The translations under genes and the position numbers were made by a program. From Lactobacillus helveticus DSM 20075 = CGMCC 1.1877 (GTDB taxonomy: Bacteria; Bacillota; Bacilli; Lactobacillales; Lactobacillaceae), in contig NZ_GG700752.1 in assembly GCF_000160855.1 (NCBI RefSeq), forward strand, positions 693,912-722,504: a stretch of DNA of 28,593 nt, in the 5' to 3' direction. A model generated the notes under the pieces. The model searched no databases, was not told the DNA's origin, and saw nothing but the letters and a program-made list of their open reading frames with translations. Positions 8,422-17,952 of this stretch are shown here, piece after piece. How positions within the stretch are numbered: the first letter of the stretch is position 1; every line of letters starts with the position of its first letter.

Positions 8422-8953
8422 AAATTTGATAAATTAAATTTTTAATCGCTTCATCGCCGAATTTTTTATTCTGATTGATTAAAATCCTTGCACACGCTTC
8501 GCTGTCACTTAAGGCGTTGTGATGGTGCCATAATTCTACATCTAAAGCGTCTGAAACTGTATCTAACTTATGGTTAGGCAGTTCAGGTTCAAATAACTTG
8601 CTTGTAGCCAAAGTATCGATAACCAAATAATGTGGTTCTTCAATGTTATAACGCGCTAAACTTTGACGCATGACGTTGGTATCAAATCTAGCGTTATGAG
8701 CAGCGACCAACATACCTGGTTGGTACAATCCTTTTATTTTAGGCCAAACTTCAGCCATAGTCGGCGCATTTTTAACATCATCAGCGGTAATTTGATGCAC
8801 TTGAATGTTACGAGCATCAAAAGACATTTGCGGATTAATTACTGTATAAAAACGATCTACGATTTTGTTGTCTCTAACCATTACTAGAGCTAGTGAACAA
8901 GCACTTTCAGGAAAATGATTGGCTGTTTCAAAATCCATTGCAATAAAATTCAT
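8420..8953 (-). CDS. DEDDh 3'-5' exonuclease (DnaQ/epsilon-like)
   Basis: This 177-residue protein is a stand-alone RNase T/DnaQ-type exonuclease. The DEDDh residues are visible: D7 and E9 in FIAMDFETA, D91 in HNARFD, and H145-x4-D150 in HHNALSDSEA. The QVHQITADDV segment after the first motif is typical. Such proteins act on DNA or RNA 3' ends in repair or turnover, and the exact substrate is not predictable. AAAGGAG precedes the ATG. It is a single gene on the minus strand, convergent with tsaE and divergent from murB. The 97-bp gap to murB must hold both promoters; a weak TGAATC-16-TAAAAT pair toward murB (8994-9021) is the best I see. Confidence 0.9.
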   Translation of the reverse strand: MNFIAMDFETANHFPESACSLALVMVRDNKIVDRFYTVINPQMSFDARNIQVHQITADDVKNAPTMAEVWPKIKGLYQPGMLVAAHNARFDTNVMRQSLARYNIEEPHYLVIDTLATSKLFEPELPNHKLDTVSDALDVELWHHHNALSDSEACARILINQNKKFGDEAIKNLIYQI

Positions 8954-9050
8954 AATTTTCTCCTTTGAAAATAAAGTATCACATTATTATGAGTGAATCC
9001 AGGCTCTATATGATGTAAAATAAAACAAGAAACTATAAGGAGGCAAAATT

Positions 9051-9947
9051 GTGGAATTACTTGATCTAAAAAAACAGGGAATTAATATTAAAAAGCAAAT
9101 TCCATTAAGTAGATATACTTTTACTAAGACTGGTGGGGAAGCTGAATACTTAGCTTTTCCGAAGAGTACTGATGAAGTAGAAAAATTAGTGAAAGTTACT
9201 CGTGAAAATAAAATTCCATTAACGATTATTGGTAATGCCTCAAACCTGATTATTCGCGATGGCGGAATAGATGGTTTAGTTATTATTTTAACGGATTTAA
9301 AAGAAATAAAAGTAAAAGATAATAAAGTAACAGCTGATGCAGGCGCAAAGATTGTCGATACTGCTTTTACCGCAGCGCATCATGGATTAAGCGGCATGGA
9401 ATTTGCGGCAGGCATCCCCGGCAGTATAGGCGGCGGAGTATTTATGAACGCTGGAGCCTATGGCGGTGAAATGCAAGAAGTAGTAGAAAGTGTCAAGGTT
9501 TTAACAAGAGCAGGAGAATTTAAGACCTACTCCAATAAAGAAATGGAATTTAGTTATCGCCATTCCTTAGTTCAAGATAATGGTGACATTGTACTTAGCG
9601 CTACGTTTTCACTTACTCCTGGTAATAAGTTAGAAATCTTAGATCATATGCATTATCTAAATGCACTGCGTCGGTATAAGCAACCAGTTGAATATCCTTC
9701 ATGTGGTAGCGTATTTAAACGACCGACAGGTCACTTTGTAGGGCCAATGATTATTAAGGCTGGATTACAGGGGAAACAAGTTGGTGGTGCTCAAGATTCT
9801 ACTAAACATGCAGGCTTTATTGTTAATAAAGGCGGCGCTACTGCGACAGATTACCTTAATTTGATCCATCTTATTCAAAAAGTAATCAAGGAGAAATACG
9901 ATATTGATTTGCATACGGAAGTAAGAATTATCGGTAAGGAAAAATAA
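9051..9947 (+). CDS. murB: UDP-N-acetylenolpyruvoylglucosamine reductase
   Basis: It reduces UDP-GlcNAc-enolpyruvate to UDP-MurNAc with NADPH and FAD, the second committed step of peptidoglycan synthesis. The 298-residue protein is type II. The FAD-binding part shows TIIGNASNLIIRDGG and FAAGIPGSIGGGVFMNAGAYGGEM (split around residues 120-143). The substrate-binding part has FSYRHS and SCGSVFKRP with the proton-donor serine, then GGAQDSTKHAGFIVN. The start is GTG at 9051 with AAGGAGG at 9037-9043. It precedes potA in the same orientation, as in other lactobacilli, but a terminator lies between them. Confidence 0.95.
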   Translation: MELLDLKKQGINIKKQIPLSRYTFTKTGGEAEYLAFPKSTDEVEKLVKVTRENKIPLTIIGNASNLIIRDGGIDGLVIILTDLKEIKVKDNKVTADAGAKIVDTAFTAAHHGLSGMEFAAGIPGSIGGGVFMNAGAYGGEMQEVVESVKVLTRAGEFKTYSNKEMEFSYRHSLVQDNGDIVLSATFSLTPGNKLEILDHMHYLNALRRYKQPVEYPSCGSVFKRPTGHFVGPMIIKAGLQGKQVGGAQDSTKHAGFIVNKGGATATDYLNLIHLIQKVIKEKYDIDLHTEVRIIGKEK

Positions 9948-9960
9948 AAAAGAGTAACTA

Positions 9961-9998
9961 AAACAAGCTACAGGCTATCAAACTTGTAGTTGTTTTTT
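9961..9998 (+). terminator. Terminator or attenuator between murB and potA
   Basis: AAACAAGCTACA (9961-9972) pairs with TGTAGTTGTTTTTT (9985-9998) with a single bulged G in the left arm, and the right arm ends in T6. It lies 13 bp after the murB stop and only 15 bp before the potA start, leaving no room for a potA promoter downstream. Expression of potABCD therefore needs read-through or a promoter inside murB. Confidence 0.65.
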
Positions 9999-10012
9999 AT
10001 GTGGGGATGGAA

Positions 10013-11110
10013 ATGGATATTATTAAATTAAAGCACATTACTAAGCAATATGATGATGGTTTTGTTGCGCTTAAGGATATTAATTTAACAATTGAATCAG
10101 GAAAATTTTATTCTTTGCTTGGCCCAAGTGGATCTGGCAAATCAACTATTTTGCGAATTATTGCTGGTTTTTCACAACCCAGTAGTGGGCAAGTCTTTTT
10201 TAATGGAAAAGACATTACAGATTTAGATGCAGCTAAGCGTCATATTAATACCGTTTTTCAAAATTATGCGCTTTTTCCGCATTTAAATGTTTTTGAAAAT
10301 GTTGCATTTGGTCTAAAGATTAAAAAGCAGCCGATGGACAAAATTAAACCAGCGGTTAAAGAAGCACTTCATATGGTTCGTTTGGATGGATATGCTAATC
10401 GTGAAATATCAGAACTTAGTGGTGGACAACAACAGCGTGTGGCAATTGCCCGGGCAATTGTTAATAAACCTAAGGTATTGCTGCTTGATGAATCACTGTC
10501 ATCTCTTGATAAGCGTTTGCGTAAAGACATGCAATTTGAATTGATAGCCATTCAAAAGAAACTTGGGATTACTTTTATTTTTGTTACGCATGATCAAGAA
10601 GAAGCCCTTTCTATGAGTGATGAAATTTTTGTTTTAAACGATGGCATGATTCAGCAAAGTGGTAGTCCTGTTGCGATCTATGATGAGCCGGTTAATGATT
10701 TTGTTGCTCGTTTCATTGGAGATTCCAACATTTTATCAGGGCGAATGATCAAAGATTACGAAGTCGAATTTGCTAACAATAAATTTAAGTGTGCAGATGG
10801 TGGAATTAAACCAAACGAAAAAGTTGAGGTAGTGATTCGACCAGAAGACCTAGATATTGTTGCGCCTGAAAAAGGCAATATTGTTGTTACAGCCCAGACA
10901 CAGCTTTTCTTGGGGGATCACTTTGAAATTAAGGCTGTTGATGCTAATGAAAATGAATGGCTGATTCATTCAACTAATGGAGTGAAATTGGGTGAACGAG
11001 TAGGATTGTTTTTTGATCCTGAAGATATTCACGTTATGCGGCTTAATGAAAGTCAAGAAGACTTTGATGCACGGATAGAGAAATATGAGGGGGATGAAAA
11101 TGAAAACTAA
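10013..11110 (+). CDS. potA: Spermidine/putrescine ABC transporter, ATP-binding protein
   Basis: PotA is the ATPase driving polyamine import. With the ATG at 10013 the protein has 365 residues. Walker A is GPSGSGKST (37-45), the Q-loop lies in [10 protein letters not shown], the ABC signature is LSGGQQQR (135-142), Walker B is VLLLDE (155-160), and the switch histidine is H193 in VTHDQEEA. The C-terminal third is a TOBE-type domain ([11 protein letters not shown]). The start is uncertain: in-frame GTG 10001 and ATG 10007 exist, but the GGGG at 10003-10006 best serves 10013. It is the first of four overlapping genes whose order potA-B-C-D matches the classical operon. Confidence 0.93.
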   Translation: MDIIKLKHITKQYDDGFVALKDINLTIESGKFYSLLGPSGSGKSTILRIIAGFSQPSSGQVFFNGKDITDLDAAKRHINTVFQNYALFPHLNVFENVAFGLKIKKQPMDKIKPAVKEALHMVRLDGYANREISELSGGQQQRVAIARAIVNKPKVLLLDESLSSLDKRLRKDMQFELIAIQKKLGITFIFVTHDQEEALSMSDEIFVLNDGMIQQSGSPVAIYDEPVNDFVARFIGDSNILSGRMIKDYEVEFANNKFKCADGGIKPNEKVEVVIRPEDLDIVAPEKGNIVVTAQTQLFLGDHFEIKAVDANENEWLIHSTNGVKLGERVGLFFDPEDIHVMRLNESQEDFDARIEKYEGDENEN

Positions 11111-11912
11111 GAAAGCTTTCTTTTTGGTCCCATATTTGGCTTGGATTATCTTATTTGTCATTTTGCCAATCTTGCTTATTTTATGGTATTCATTCACAGA
11201 TAGCAGTCATAGCTTTACTTTAAGCAACTATGTCACATTTTTTAAGAATGGTACTTTTCTTAAAATGATGATTAATTCATTTTGGTATGCTTTTTTAATT
11301 ACGTTGATTACCCTGTTAATCTCGTATCCGGCAGCATATTTTTTAACTAAAATGAAGAATCAGCAGTTATGGCTTTTATTAATTATTTTGCCAACTTGGA
11401 TAAATTTATTGCTAAAAGCTTACGCATTTATTGGAATTTTAGGTAATAATGGCTTAGTTAATAAGTTCTTACATTTATTTGGAATCGGCCCCGTAAATAT
11501 TTTGTTTACCGACTTTGCCTTTGTTTTTGTTGCGACTTATATTGAAATTCCGTTTATGATTTTGCCAATTTTTAATGCGATTAAAGAAATTTCACCAGCG
11601 GTGATTCAAGCGTCGAAAGACTTAGGGGCAAGCAAGTTGCAAACATTTCGCTATGTGCTATGGCCATTATCACGTCCTGGCGTGGAAAGCGGTGTTCAAG
11701 CCATTTTTATTCCATCACTATCGCTCTTCATGTTGACGCGATTAATCGGTGGTAACAAGGTAATTACTTTAGGTACTGCAATCGAAGAGTATTTCATGAC
11801 AACTATGAATTGGAATATGGGTGCCACGATTGGCGTGGTTTTGATCATATTGATGATAGTGGTAATGCTCCTTACCAACAAAAAGACTAAGAGAAAGAAG
11901 GTTAACCTATGA
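11100..11912 (+). CDS. potB: Spermidine/putrescine ABC transporter permease PotB
   Basis: This 270-residue membrane protein forms half of the transport channel with PotC. About six hydrophobic helices are visible, starting with [18 protein letters not shown]. The cytoplasmic EAA loop that docks on PotA is seen in [17 protein letters not shown] and [11 protein letters not shown]. The ATG at 11100 is chosen because AGGGGG (11088-11093) lies 6 bp upstream; ATGs at 11085 and 11094 are at or against that site. It overlaps the end of potA by 11 bp and its TGA overlaps the potC ATG. Confidence 0.93.
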   Translation: MKTKKAFFLVPYLAWIILFVILPILLILWYSFTDSSHSFTLSNYVTFFKNGTFLKMMINSFWYAFLITLITLLISYPAAYFLTKMKNQQLWLLLIILPTWINLLLKAYAFIGILGNNGLVNKFLHLFGIGPVNILFTDFAFVFVATYIEIPFMILPIFNAIKEISPAVIQASKDLGASKLQTFRYVLWPLSRPGVESGVQAIFIPSLSLFMLTRLIGGNKVITLGTAIEEYFMTTMNWNMGATIGVVLIILMIVVMLLTNKKTKRKKVNL

Positions 11913-12724
11913 GAAACAAGCATTTAATAGCTAGAATATATCTTTCTTTCACATTAGTGTTATTGTATGTGCCAATTTTTTATTTGATATATTTTTCTTT
12001 TTCAAGTGGCAAAAATATGAATAAATTTGAGCATTTTACTTTTGCTCATTATCAAACTTTGTTCCAAGATAATCGTTTGCTGGCTATCTTTTTAGAAACG
12101 ATTTTGTTGGCACTTCTCTCTAGTTTGATTGCGACAATTATTGGCACATTTGGTGCGATTGCGATTAGTGCTATGAAAAAGGAGTCACATAAAAATGCTA
12201 CTTTAGCCTTGAATAACGTATTGATGGTTTCACCTGATGTAATCATTGGTGCTAGTTTTTTGATCTTCTTTACAGCATTGGGAATAGGACTGAATTTCGG
12301 CTCTGTTTTGCTTAGTCATATTGCTTTTTCTATTCCAATTGTGGTATTGATGGTTTTACCGCGGCTTAATGAAATGGATTATTCTCTTATTGATGCTGCA
12401 CGGGATTTAGGTGCTAATTCGTGGCAAGTCTTTAGTCATGTGTTGATCCCAACAATCATGCCAGGGATTTTTTCTGGTCTATTTATGGCATTAACTTATT
12501 CATTAGATGATTTTGCTGTAACGTTTTTTGTTACTGGAAATGGCTTCTCGACTTTATCTGTAGAAATCTATTCAAGAGCACGTCAGGGAATTGATTTAGA
12601 AGTTAATGCTTTGAGTACTGTGATGTTTCTGTTTGTTTTGCTTTTAGTAGGAATCTATTACTTTATTACCACTAAAAAGAGTAGATGCAAGAATCATAGA
12701 GTAATAGGAGGGTTGGTCAAATGA
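11909..12724 (+). CDS. potC: Spermidine/putrescine ABC transporter permease PotC
   Basis: This 271-residue inner-membrane permease is the partner of PotB. It has an N-terminal helix (YLSFTLVLLYVPIFYLIYF) and about five further helices, and the EAA motif IDAARDLGANSWQVF with IPTIMPGIFSG. The ATG sits in an ATGA overlap with the potB stop, and the gene ends in another ATGA overlap with potD, so translation of potB, potC and potD is coupled. Confidence 0.94.
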   Translation: MRNKHLIARIYLSFTLVLLYVPIFYLIYFSFSSGKNMNKFEHFTFAHYQTLFQDNRLLAIFLETILLALLSSLIATIIGTFGAIAISAMKKESHKNATLALNNVLMVSPDVIIGASFLIFFTALGIGLNFGSVLLSHIAFSIPIVVLMVLPRLNEMDYSLIDAARDLGANSWQVFSHVLIPTIMPGIFSGLFMALTYSLDDFAVTFFVTGNGFSTLSVEIYSRARQGIDLEVNALSTVMFLFVLLLVGIYYFITTKKSRCKNHRVIGGLVK

Positions 12725-13794
12725 AAAAGATTATCATTGCCATTGGAGCAACTCTTCTAGCTTGTTTAGGATTAGCATTTTGGGCAAATCGATTAGAAAA
12801 ACCAGCTGTTGCAGGCAACGGACAAAATTTGATTATCTATAATTGGGGTGATTATTTAGATCCTCAATTAGTAAAAAAATTTGAAAAGCAAACTGGTTAT
12901 CATGTGGTGTATGAAACTTTTGATTCAAATGAAGCGATGTATACCAAGATTAAGCAGGGAGGAACAGCTTACGATTTAACTATTCCTTCTGATTATATGG
13001 TTACTAAGATGCTAAAAGCTCATTTGCTTGATCGATTAGATAAAAAAGAAATCCCTAATATGAAATATATCGGCAAGAGTTTTTTGCATAAATCTTTTGA
13101 TCAAAATAATGATTACTCCGTTCCTTACTTCTGGGGGACATTAGGAATTGTTTATAATGATAAATTCGTTAAGAAAGGCTCTATTAAAAACTGGAATGAT
13201 TTGTGGTCTAAAAAATATCGCAATCAAATTTTATTAGTTGACTCTGCTAGGGATGAAATGGGGATGACCTTAGTTTCATTAGGCTATTCTATGAACACTA
13301 CGAGCAGCTTAAGATTACGTCTAGCACAAACGAAGTTAGATAGTTTAGGTCCTAATATTAAGGCGATCATATCTGATGAAATGAAGATGTACATGATTCA
13401 GAATGAAGCAGCTATTGGAGTGACATGGTCAGGTGAAGCATATGAAATGATGGAGAGCAATCCACATTTACATTATGTTGTGCCTACACAAGGCTCAAAT
13501 TTGTGGTTTGATAACTTTGTTGTTCCTGAGACTGCTAAAAACAAAAAAGCGGCCCTTAAATTTATCAATTTTATGCTTGAACCTAAAAATGCTGCTCAAA
13601 ATGCGGAATATGTAGGATATGCAACGCCCAATATCGAGGCACAGCTTTTGTTGCCAAAGAGAGTAAGAGAAGATAAGCAATTTTATCCTGATGAAAAAAC
13701 GTTGCGCAATTTACAAGTGTTCAAAGATTTAGGCCCTAAAAAAACACAAGAATATAATGACCTGTTTTTAGAATTTAAAATGTATGCACGCTAA
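12721..13794 (+). CDS. potD: Spermidine/putrescine-binding lipoprotein PotD
   Basis: PotD captures polyamines outside the membrane for PotBC. The 357-residue protein begins with a lipoprotein-like signal: MKK, a hydrophobic stretch and a lipobox LLAC with C15 as the likely lipidated residue. The mature part has the family signature LIIYNWGDYLDPQLVKKFEK, YDLTIPSDYMV, PYFWGTLGIVYN and WSGEAYEM. A short GGAGG lies at 12708-12712. The lipobox cysteine is followed by more hydrophobic residues than usual, so an uncleaved anchor is possible. It is the last gene of the operon; no hairpin terminator follows in the 57 bp before cdaA. Confidence 0.93.
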   Translation: MKKIIIAIGATLLACLGLAFWANRLEKPAVAGNGQNLIIYNWGDYLDPQLVKKFEKQTGYHVVYETFDSNEAMYTKIKQGGTAYDLTIPSDYMVTKMLKAHLLDRLDKKEIPNMKYIGKSFLHKSFDQNNDYSVPYFWGTLGIVYNDKFVKKGSIKNWNDLWSKKYRNQILLVDSARDEMGMTLVSLGYSMNTTSSLRLRLAQTKLDSLGPNIKAIISDEMKMYMIQNEAAIGVTWSGEAYEMMESNPHLHYVVPTQGSNLWFDNFVVPETAKNKKAALKFINFMLEPKNAAQNAEYVGYATPNIEAQLLLPKRVREDKQFYPDEKTLRNLQVFKDLGPKKTQEYNDLFLEFKMYAR

Positions 13795-13804
13795 AAGTGG
13801 ATAT

Positions 13805-13830
13805 GTTCTTTACAGCTGGTCAGTTATAAT
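13805..13830 (+). promoter_or_regulatory. Probable promoter of cdaA-cdaR-glmM
   Basis: A perfect TATAAT lies at 13825-13830, 21 bp before the cdaA ATG. The -35 region is weak (TGTTCT-like, 13805-13810). The gap between potD and cdaA has no terminator, so read-through from pot genes is also possible. Confidence 0.4.
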
Positions 13831-13851
13831 TAAGAGAGAAAGGAGTCACAA

Positions 13852-14694
13852 ATGCATTTCAATTTCACTAACTTATTTACGTGGAATAATTTCTCAATTG
13901 CTATAGATATTTTGATTATTTGGTATTTGGTGTACCGCTTGATCATGCTAATTAGGGGTACTAAAGCAGTTCAATTAGCTAAAGGAATAGTTTTTATCTT
14001 TATTGTAAGAATTATTGCCGGCTTATTGCAATTGCGCGCAGTGACATATATTGTTGATCAAATCGTCTCCTGGGCAGTAATCGGAATTATCGTTATCTTC
14101 CAGCCAGAAATTAGACGTGGACTAGAAAGATTAGGTCGCACACCAATTTTTAGTGGGCGTGGTGAAAGTGCTCATGCCAAGTCTGTGAAAATGGTGCAAG
14201 AACTGGATAAAGCCATTCAGTATATGTCTAAAAGACGTATCGGTGCTTTGATTACTATTCAGCAGGATACTGGGTTAGATGATTATATTGAAACTGGAAT
14301 TAAGCTTGATGCTGATATTACAGGTGAATTATTAATTAATATTTTTATCCCTAACACGCCACTTCATGATGGTGCGGTCATTATTAACAATGACCGAATT
14401 GCAGTAGCTGCAGCATATTTACCTTTATCTGACAGTAGCATGATTCCTAAACGCTTGGGAACTAGACACCGTGCTGCAGTTGGAATTTCTGAAGTTACAG
14501 ATGCTGTGACGATTGTAGTATCAGAAGAAACCGGTGGCGTTACAATTACCAAAAATGGACGTTTCTTGCTTGATTTAACTAGAGAAGAATATCTTAAGTA
14601 TCTTAATGCACAATTAGTGCCTAAAGAAGAAAAGAAGATTCCTTGGATTCGTCGAGTAATTAACAAAGTTTGGAAATGGGGTGCGGGCCGATGA
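13852..14694 (+). CDS. cdaA: Diadenylate cyclase CdaA (cyclic di-AMP synthase)
   Basis: It condenses two ATP into cyclic di-AMP, the second messenger for potassium and osmolyte balance and wall homeostasis. The 280-residue protein has three N-terminal membrane helices (about 13-32, 41-58 and 62-83) and a cytoplasmic DAC domain with the catalytic D173-G-A in LHDGAVI and the RHR motif at 205-207 in GTRHRAAVGISE. AAAGGAG (13839-13845) precedes the ATG. Its stop overlaps the cdaR start in ATGA. The cdaA-cdaR-glmM order is conserved across Firmicutes, where CdaR and GlmM modulate CdaA. Confidence 0.96.
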   Translation: MHFNFTNLFTWNNFSIAIDILIIWYLVYRLIMLIRGTKAVQLAKGIVFIFIVRIIAGLLQLRAVTYIVDQIVSWAVIGIIVIFQPEIRRGLERLGRTPIFSGRGESAHAKSVKMVQELDKAIQYMSKRRIGALITIQQDTGLDDYIETGIKLDADITGELLINIFIPNTPLHDGAVIINNDRIAVAAAYLPLSDSSMIPKRLGTRHRAAVGISEVTDAVTIVVSEETGGVTITKNGRFLLDLTREEYLKYLNAQLVPKEEKKIPWIRRVINKVWKWGAGR

Positions 14695-15650
14695 AAAGTT
14701 TTTGGGATAAACGTTGGTTTATCAGAGTGGTCTCGCTTTTGTTTGCTATTTTGTTAGTAGTTTATATTGATTCAACTCAAACAGGTTTTGTGACTCAAGG
14801 TGAACCGAAGAAAACTCGTCAAACGGCAAGCGAAACTCAGACAATTAGTGTGCCATTACAAGTTTCTGTAGATACTGATAAGTATTATGTAGTTGGTTAT
14901 CCTGAAAAAGTAAAAATTACTTTAGAAGGATCAAATGCATTGGTGACTTCGACTGTTAATACTCAAAGCTTTAGAGCGTATATCGATTTAACTCATAAAA
15001 AGACAGGAAAACAGACAGTTAAGGTTGAGGTTTCTGGACTTAATAGTCAGCTTTCATATACTATTAATCCTGCAAGAGTTAATGTTGATATTGAACGACG
15101 AAAATCTAGTACCATGCCTGTACAAATAGAGTATAATAAGAATGCTGTTGCAGATGGATATGATATCGGAACGGCCAGTGTTGATCCGCAAAAAGTTGAA
15201 GTCACAGGAGCAAAAGGCGAAGTTAACCAGATTGATCAAATTGTAGCCAAATTAGGATTGCCTAATGGCATCAATCACTCATATGAAAGACAAGTAATGC
15301 TGGTAGCTGAAGATAGTAAGGGTCGTCAGTTAAACGTTGTAATTAATCCATCTACGGTAAGAGCAAGACTTCCTATTTCTTTGTCACATAAAAAGGTGAA
15401 GTTGAATTTAAAGCCTAAAAACGAAGATAGTAATAAGGTATATTCGGTGACAGCGAAAAATGATGAAGTTACTCTATATGGTCAAAAATCAACATTAGAC
15501 AAGATTAAAAAATTAGATGTTAATGTTGATTTGAAAGGAATTGATTCTTCGACCGTGAAGAATTATCCTTTGGTATTGCCTAAAGGTGTTGCTCGAGTTG
15601 ACCTTTCATATGTACAGATTGTGATTAAAGTGAAGAGTTTAAATAATTAA
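14691..15650 (+). CDS. cdaR: CdaA regulator CdaR (YbbR-domain protein)
   Basis: CdaR is a membrane-anchored extracytoplasmic protein that binds and modulates CdaA. The 319-residue protein has one N-terminal helix (WFIRVVSLLFAILLVVYI) and then about three YbbR repeats (roughly 45-130, 135-225 and 227-310) recognisable by recurring VPLQV, YPEKVKITLEG, DPQKVEVTG and NDEVTLYG strands. The ATG at 14691 overlaps the cdaA stop codon; the in-frame ATG at 14670 lies deep in cdaA and was not used. It is 30 bp before glmM. Confidence 0.93.
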   Translation: MKSFWDKRWFIRVVSLLFAILLVVYIDSTQTGFVTQGEPKKTRQTASETQTISVPLQVSVDTDKYYVVGYPEKVKITLEGSNALVTSTVNTQSFRAYIDLTHKKTGKQTVKVEVSGLNSQLSYTINPARVNVDIERRKSSTMPVQIEYNKNAVADGYDIGTASVDPQKVEVTGAKGEVNQIDQIVAKLGLPNGINHSYERQVMLVAEDSKGRQLNVVINPSTVRARLPISLSHKKVKLNLKPKNEDSNKVYSVTAKNDEVTLYGQKSTLDKIKKLDVNVDLKGIDSSTVKNYPLVLPKGVARVDLSYVQIVIKVKSLNN

Positions 15651-15680
15651 ATTTAGGTAGCAAGAAAGGTTGTTTATTAA

Positions 15681-17033
15681 ATGCTAAAATATTTCGGAAC
15701 TGATGGTGTTCGTGGCGTAGCTAATCAAGGCTTAACTCCAGAAATGGCTTTTAAATTAGGCCGTGATGGTGGTTATGTTTTGACTAAGAATAAAAAAGAT
15801 GGCGAACAAGCTAAAGTTTTAGTTTCTCGTGATACTCGTATTTCTGGTCAAATGCTTGAATATGCCCTTATCTCAGGTCTTCTTTCAGTGGGGATCGAAG
15901 TTCTTGAAGTAGGTGTAATTACTACCCCAGGTCTTTCATATTTAGTTAGAGCACAAGGTGCAGACGCAGGTGTGCAAATTTCAGCTTCTCACAACCCTGT
16001 AGAAGATAATGGTATTAAGTTCTTTGGTAGCGATGGTTTAAAGCTTTCAGACGAAATGGAAGAAGAAATTGAAAAATTAATTGATGCCAAAGAAGATAAC
16101 TTGCCACGTCCTTCTGCTGAAGGTTTAGGTACTGTTACTGACTTCCACGAAGGTAGCGCTAAGTACTTACAATTTATTGAAAATACTATTCCAGAAGATT
16201 TAGATGGAATTAAAGTTGTAATCGATGGTGCTAATGGTGCTTCAAGTGCCCTTATTTCTAGATTGTTTGCTGACTGTGGTGTAGACTTTACTACTATTTA
16301 CACTCATCCAAATGGCTTAAACATCAATGATCACTGTGGTGCAACTCATACTGAAAACTTGCAAAAAGAAGTTGTTAAGCAAGGTGCCCAACTTGGTTTG
16401 GCATTTGATGGGGATGCTGATCGTTGTATTGCTGTTGACGAAAACGGTAATGAAGTTGACGGTGACCACATTATGTACGTTATTGGTTCATACTTAGCTG
16501 AACACGGCCGTCTTAAGAAGGATACTATTGTTACTACTGTAATGAGTAACCTTGGCTTTACTAAGGCTCTTGAAAAAGAAGGCTTGAAGAATGTCCGTAC
16601 TCAAGTTGGTGACCGTTATGTTTCAGAAGAAATGCGTGCACATGGCTACAACCTTGGTGGTGAACAATCAGGTCACGTTATCATGAGCGACTACCACAAC
16701 ACTGGTGATGGTATGCTTACAGGTCTTCACTTGATGCTTGTAATGAAGAAGACTGGTAAATCACTTAGTGAACTTTTAAAGGACTTTAAGGATTACCCAC
16801 AATGCTTAGTAAATGTTCCAGTTAAGGACAAGAAGAGCTGGAAGGAACATCAACCAATTCTTGACGTAATTGCTGAAGTTGAAAAAGACATGAACGGCAA
16901 TGGTCGTGTACTTGTTCGTCCTTCAGGTACTCAAGATCTTCTTAGAGTAATGGCAGAAGGCCCAACCCAAGAAGAAACTGATGCTTATGTTGATCGCATT
17001 GTTAAAGTTGTTGAAAAAGAAATGGGCAAGTAA
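15681..17033 (+). CDS. glmM: Phosphoglucosamine mutase
   Basis: It converts glucosamine-6-phosphate to glucosamine-1-phosphate for UDP-GlcNAc synthesis. The 450-residue protein has [13 protein letters not shown] at the N-terminus, the phosphoserine loop ISASHNP with S103, the metal-binding DGDADR, the sugar-binding GGEQSGH and the phosphate-binding [20 protein letters not shown] lies about 11 bp before the ATG. GlmM is known to bind and inhibit CdaA in several Firmicutes, which fits its place behind cdaA-cdaR. A terminator follows. Confidence 0.96.
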   Translation: MLKYFGTDGVRGVANQGLTPEMAFKLGRDGGYVLTKNKKDGEQAKVLVSRDTRISGQMLEYALISGLLSVGIEVLEVGVITTPGLSYLVRAQGADAGVQISASHNPVEDNGIKFFGSDGLKLSDEMEEEIEKLIDAKEDNLPRPSAEGLGTVTDFHEGSAKYLQFIENTIPEDLDGIKVVIDGANGASSALISRLFADCGVDFTTIYTHPNGLNINDHCGATHTENLQKEVVKQGAQLGLAFDGDADRCIAVDENGNEVDGDHIMYVIGSYLAEHGRLKKDTIVTTVMSNLGFTKALEKEGLKNVRTQVGDRYVSEEMRAHGYNLGGEQSGHVIMSDYHNTGDGMLTGLHLMLVMKKTGKSLSELLKDFKDYPQCLVNVPVKDKKSWKEHQPILDVIAEVEKDMNGNGRVLVRPSGTQDLLRVMAEGPTQEETDAYVDRIVKVVEKEMGK

Positions 17034-17053
17034 TTAAATATTGTCTTTAAACT

Positions 17054-17082
17054 AAAAGTCGTGAGTTAACTCACGGCTTTTT
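17054..17082 (+). terminator. Terminator of the cdaA-cdaR-glmM operon
   Basis: AAAAGTCGTGAGTT (17054-17067) and AACTCACGGCTTTT (17068-17081) form a stem with one G-U pair and a TTAA turn, and a T run closes it. It lies 20 bp after the glmM stop. Confidence 0.85.
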
Positions 17083-17127
17083 GTATAATTAAAAATAGCT
17101 TTGTTTTTAGTCAAGGGAGGAATAAAA

Positions 17128-17943
17128 ATGGCGATAAAATTAATTGCAGTAGATTTAGATGGTACTTTATTATCAAGTGGCAATACAATTTTGCCTGAAA
17201 CTCAGAGAATGCTTAGAGTAGCATCTGAAAATGGAATAAAAGTAGTATTGGCAACAGGTCGTCCGTTTTCTGGAGTTTTACCATTTGCAAAGCAATTGGG
17301 ATTATCAGGTGATGATCAATATGCAATTGTTTTTAATGGGGCTGTTGTTCAAACTATTGCTGGAAAAGTCTTGATGAGTCAGGAACTCAATTATCAAGAT
17401 TTCAATAATATGCTTCGCTTCCAGCGTTTAAGTCATGTTAATGTCCATTTTGAAACTATTCAGTACTTCTTAACATGCGATCATGATTTGTCCATTCAAA
17501 TGCAAATTAATGCTGCCTTGACTAATAATATTATGAAGGTAAGAGAGCGTAAGGATATTTCACAAGATTTTACTTTTAATAAGGTGGGATTCACTTCATG
17601 GGAAGGCAATGATCAAGTTGAAAAACTTTGGAATAATTTGCCATCTTGGGCCTTTGATACCTATGATATTGTGCGTAATTTTGATAGTATTATCGAGTTA
17701 AACGCTTTGGGTGCATCTAAAGGAAATGCATTAATGGATTTAGCAAGTAGACTTAAGATTGATCAAAAAGATGTAATGATTTTTGGTGACCAAGGCAATG
17801 ATATCTCTATGTTCTCAAACCCTAACTTCATGAAAATTGCGATGGGTAATGCGATCAGCACAATTAAAGACAAAGCTGATTATGTGACAGATGATAATGA
17901 TCATAATGGTATCGCTAAGGCTTTGAAGAAATTTGTTTTATAA
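17128..17943 (+). CDS. Cof-type HAD-superfamily phosphatase, first of a tandem pair
   Basis: This 271-residue subclass IIB HAD hydrolase has motif I IAVDLDGTLL (nucleophile D9, D11), motif II in VVLATGRP, and motif IV GDQGNDISMF followed by IAMGNAI. The start is the ATG at 17128 with AAGGGAGGA just before; the TTG at 17101 would precede this site. A TATAAT at 17084-17089, right after the glmM terminator, may be its promoter, though its -35 is poor. The next gene encodes a protein of the same length and alignable sequence, so the two arose by duplication. The substrate is unknown; sugar phosphates are typical of the family. Confidence 0.9.
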   Translation: MAIKLIAVDLDGTLLSSGNTILPETQRMLRVASENGIKVVLATGRPFSGVLPFAKQLGLSGDDQYAIVFNGAVVQTIAGKVLMSQELNYQDFNNMLRFQRLSHVNVHFETIQYFLTCDHDLSIQMQINAALTNNIMKVRERKDISQDFTFNKVGFTSWEGNDQVEKLWNNLPSWAFDTYDIVRNFDSIIELNALGASKGNALMDLASRLKIDQKDVMIFGDQGNDISMFSNPNFMKIAMGNAISTIKDKADYVTDDNDHNGIAKALKKFVL

Positions 17944-17952
17944 GGATAAGTA

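Noticed and set aside
14364..14666. 100-codon minus-strand ORF opposite cdaA
   Set aside because: It lies wholly within the confirmed DAC domain coding region and has no independent support.
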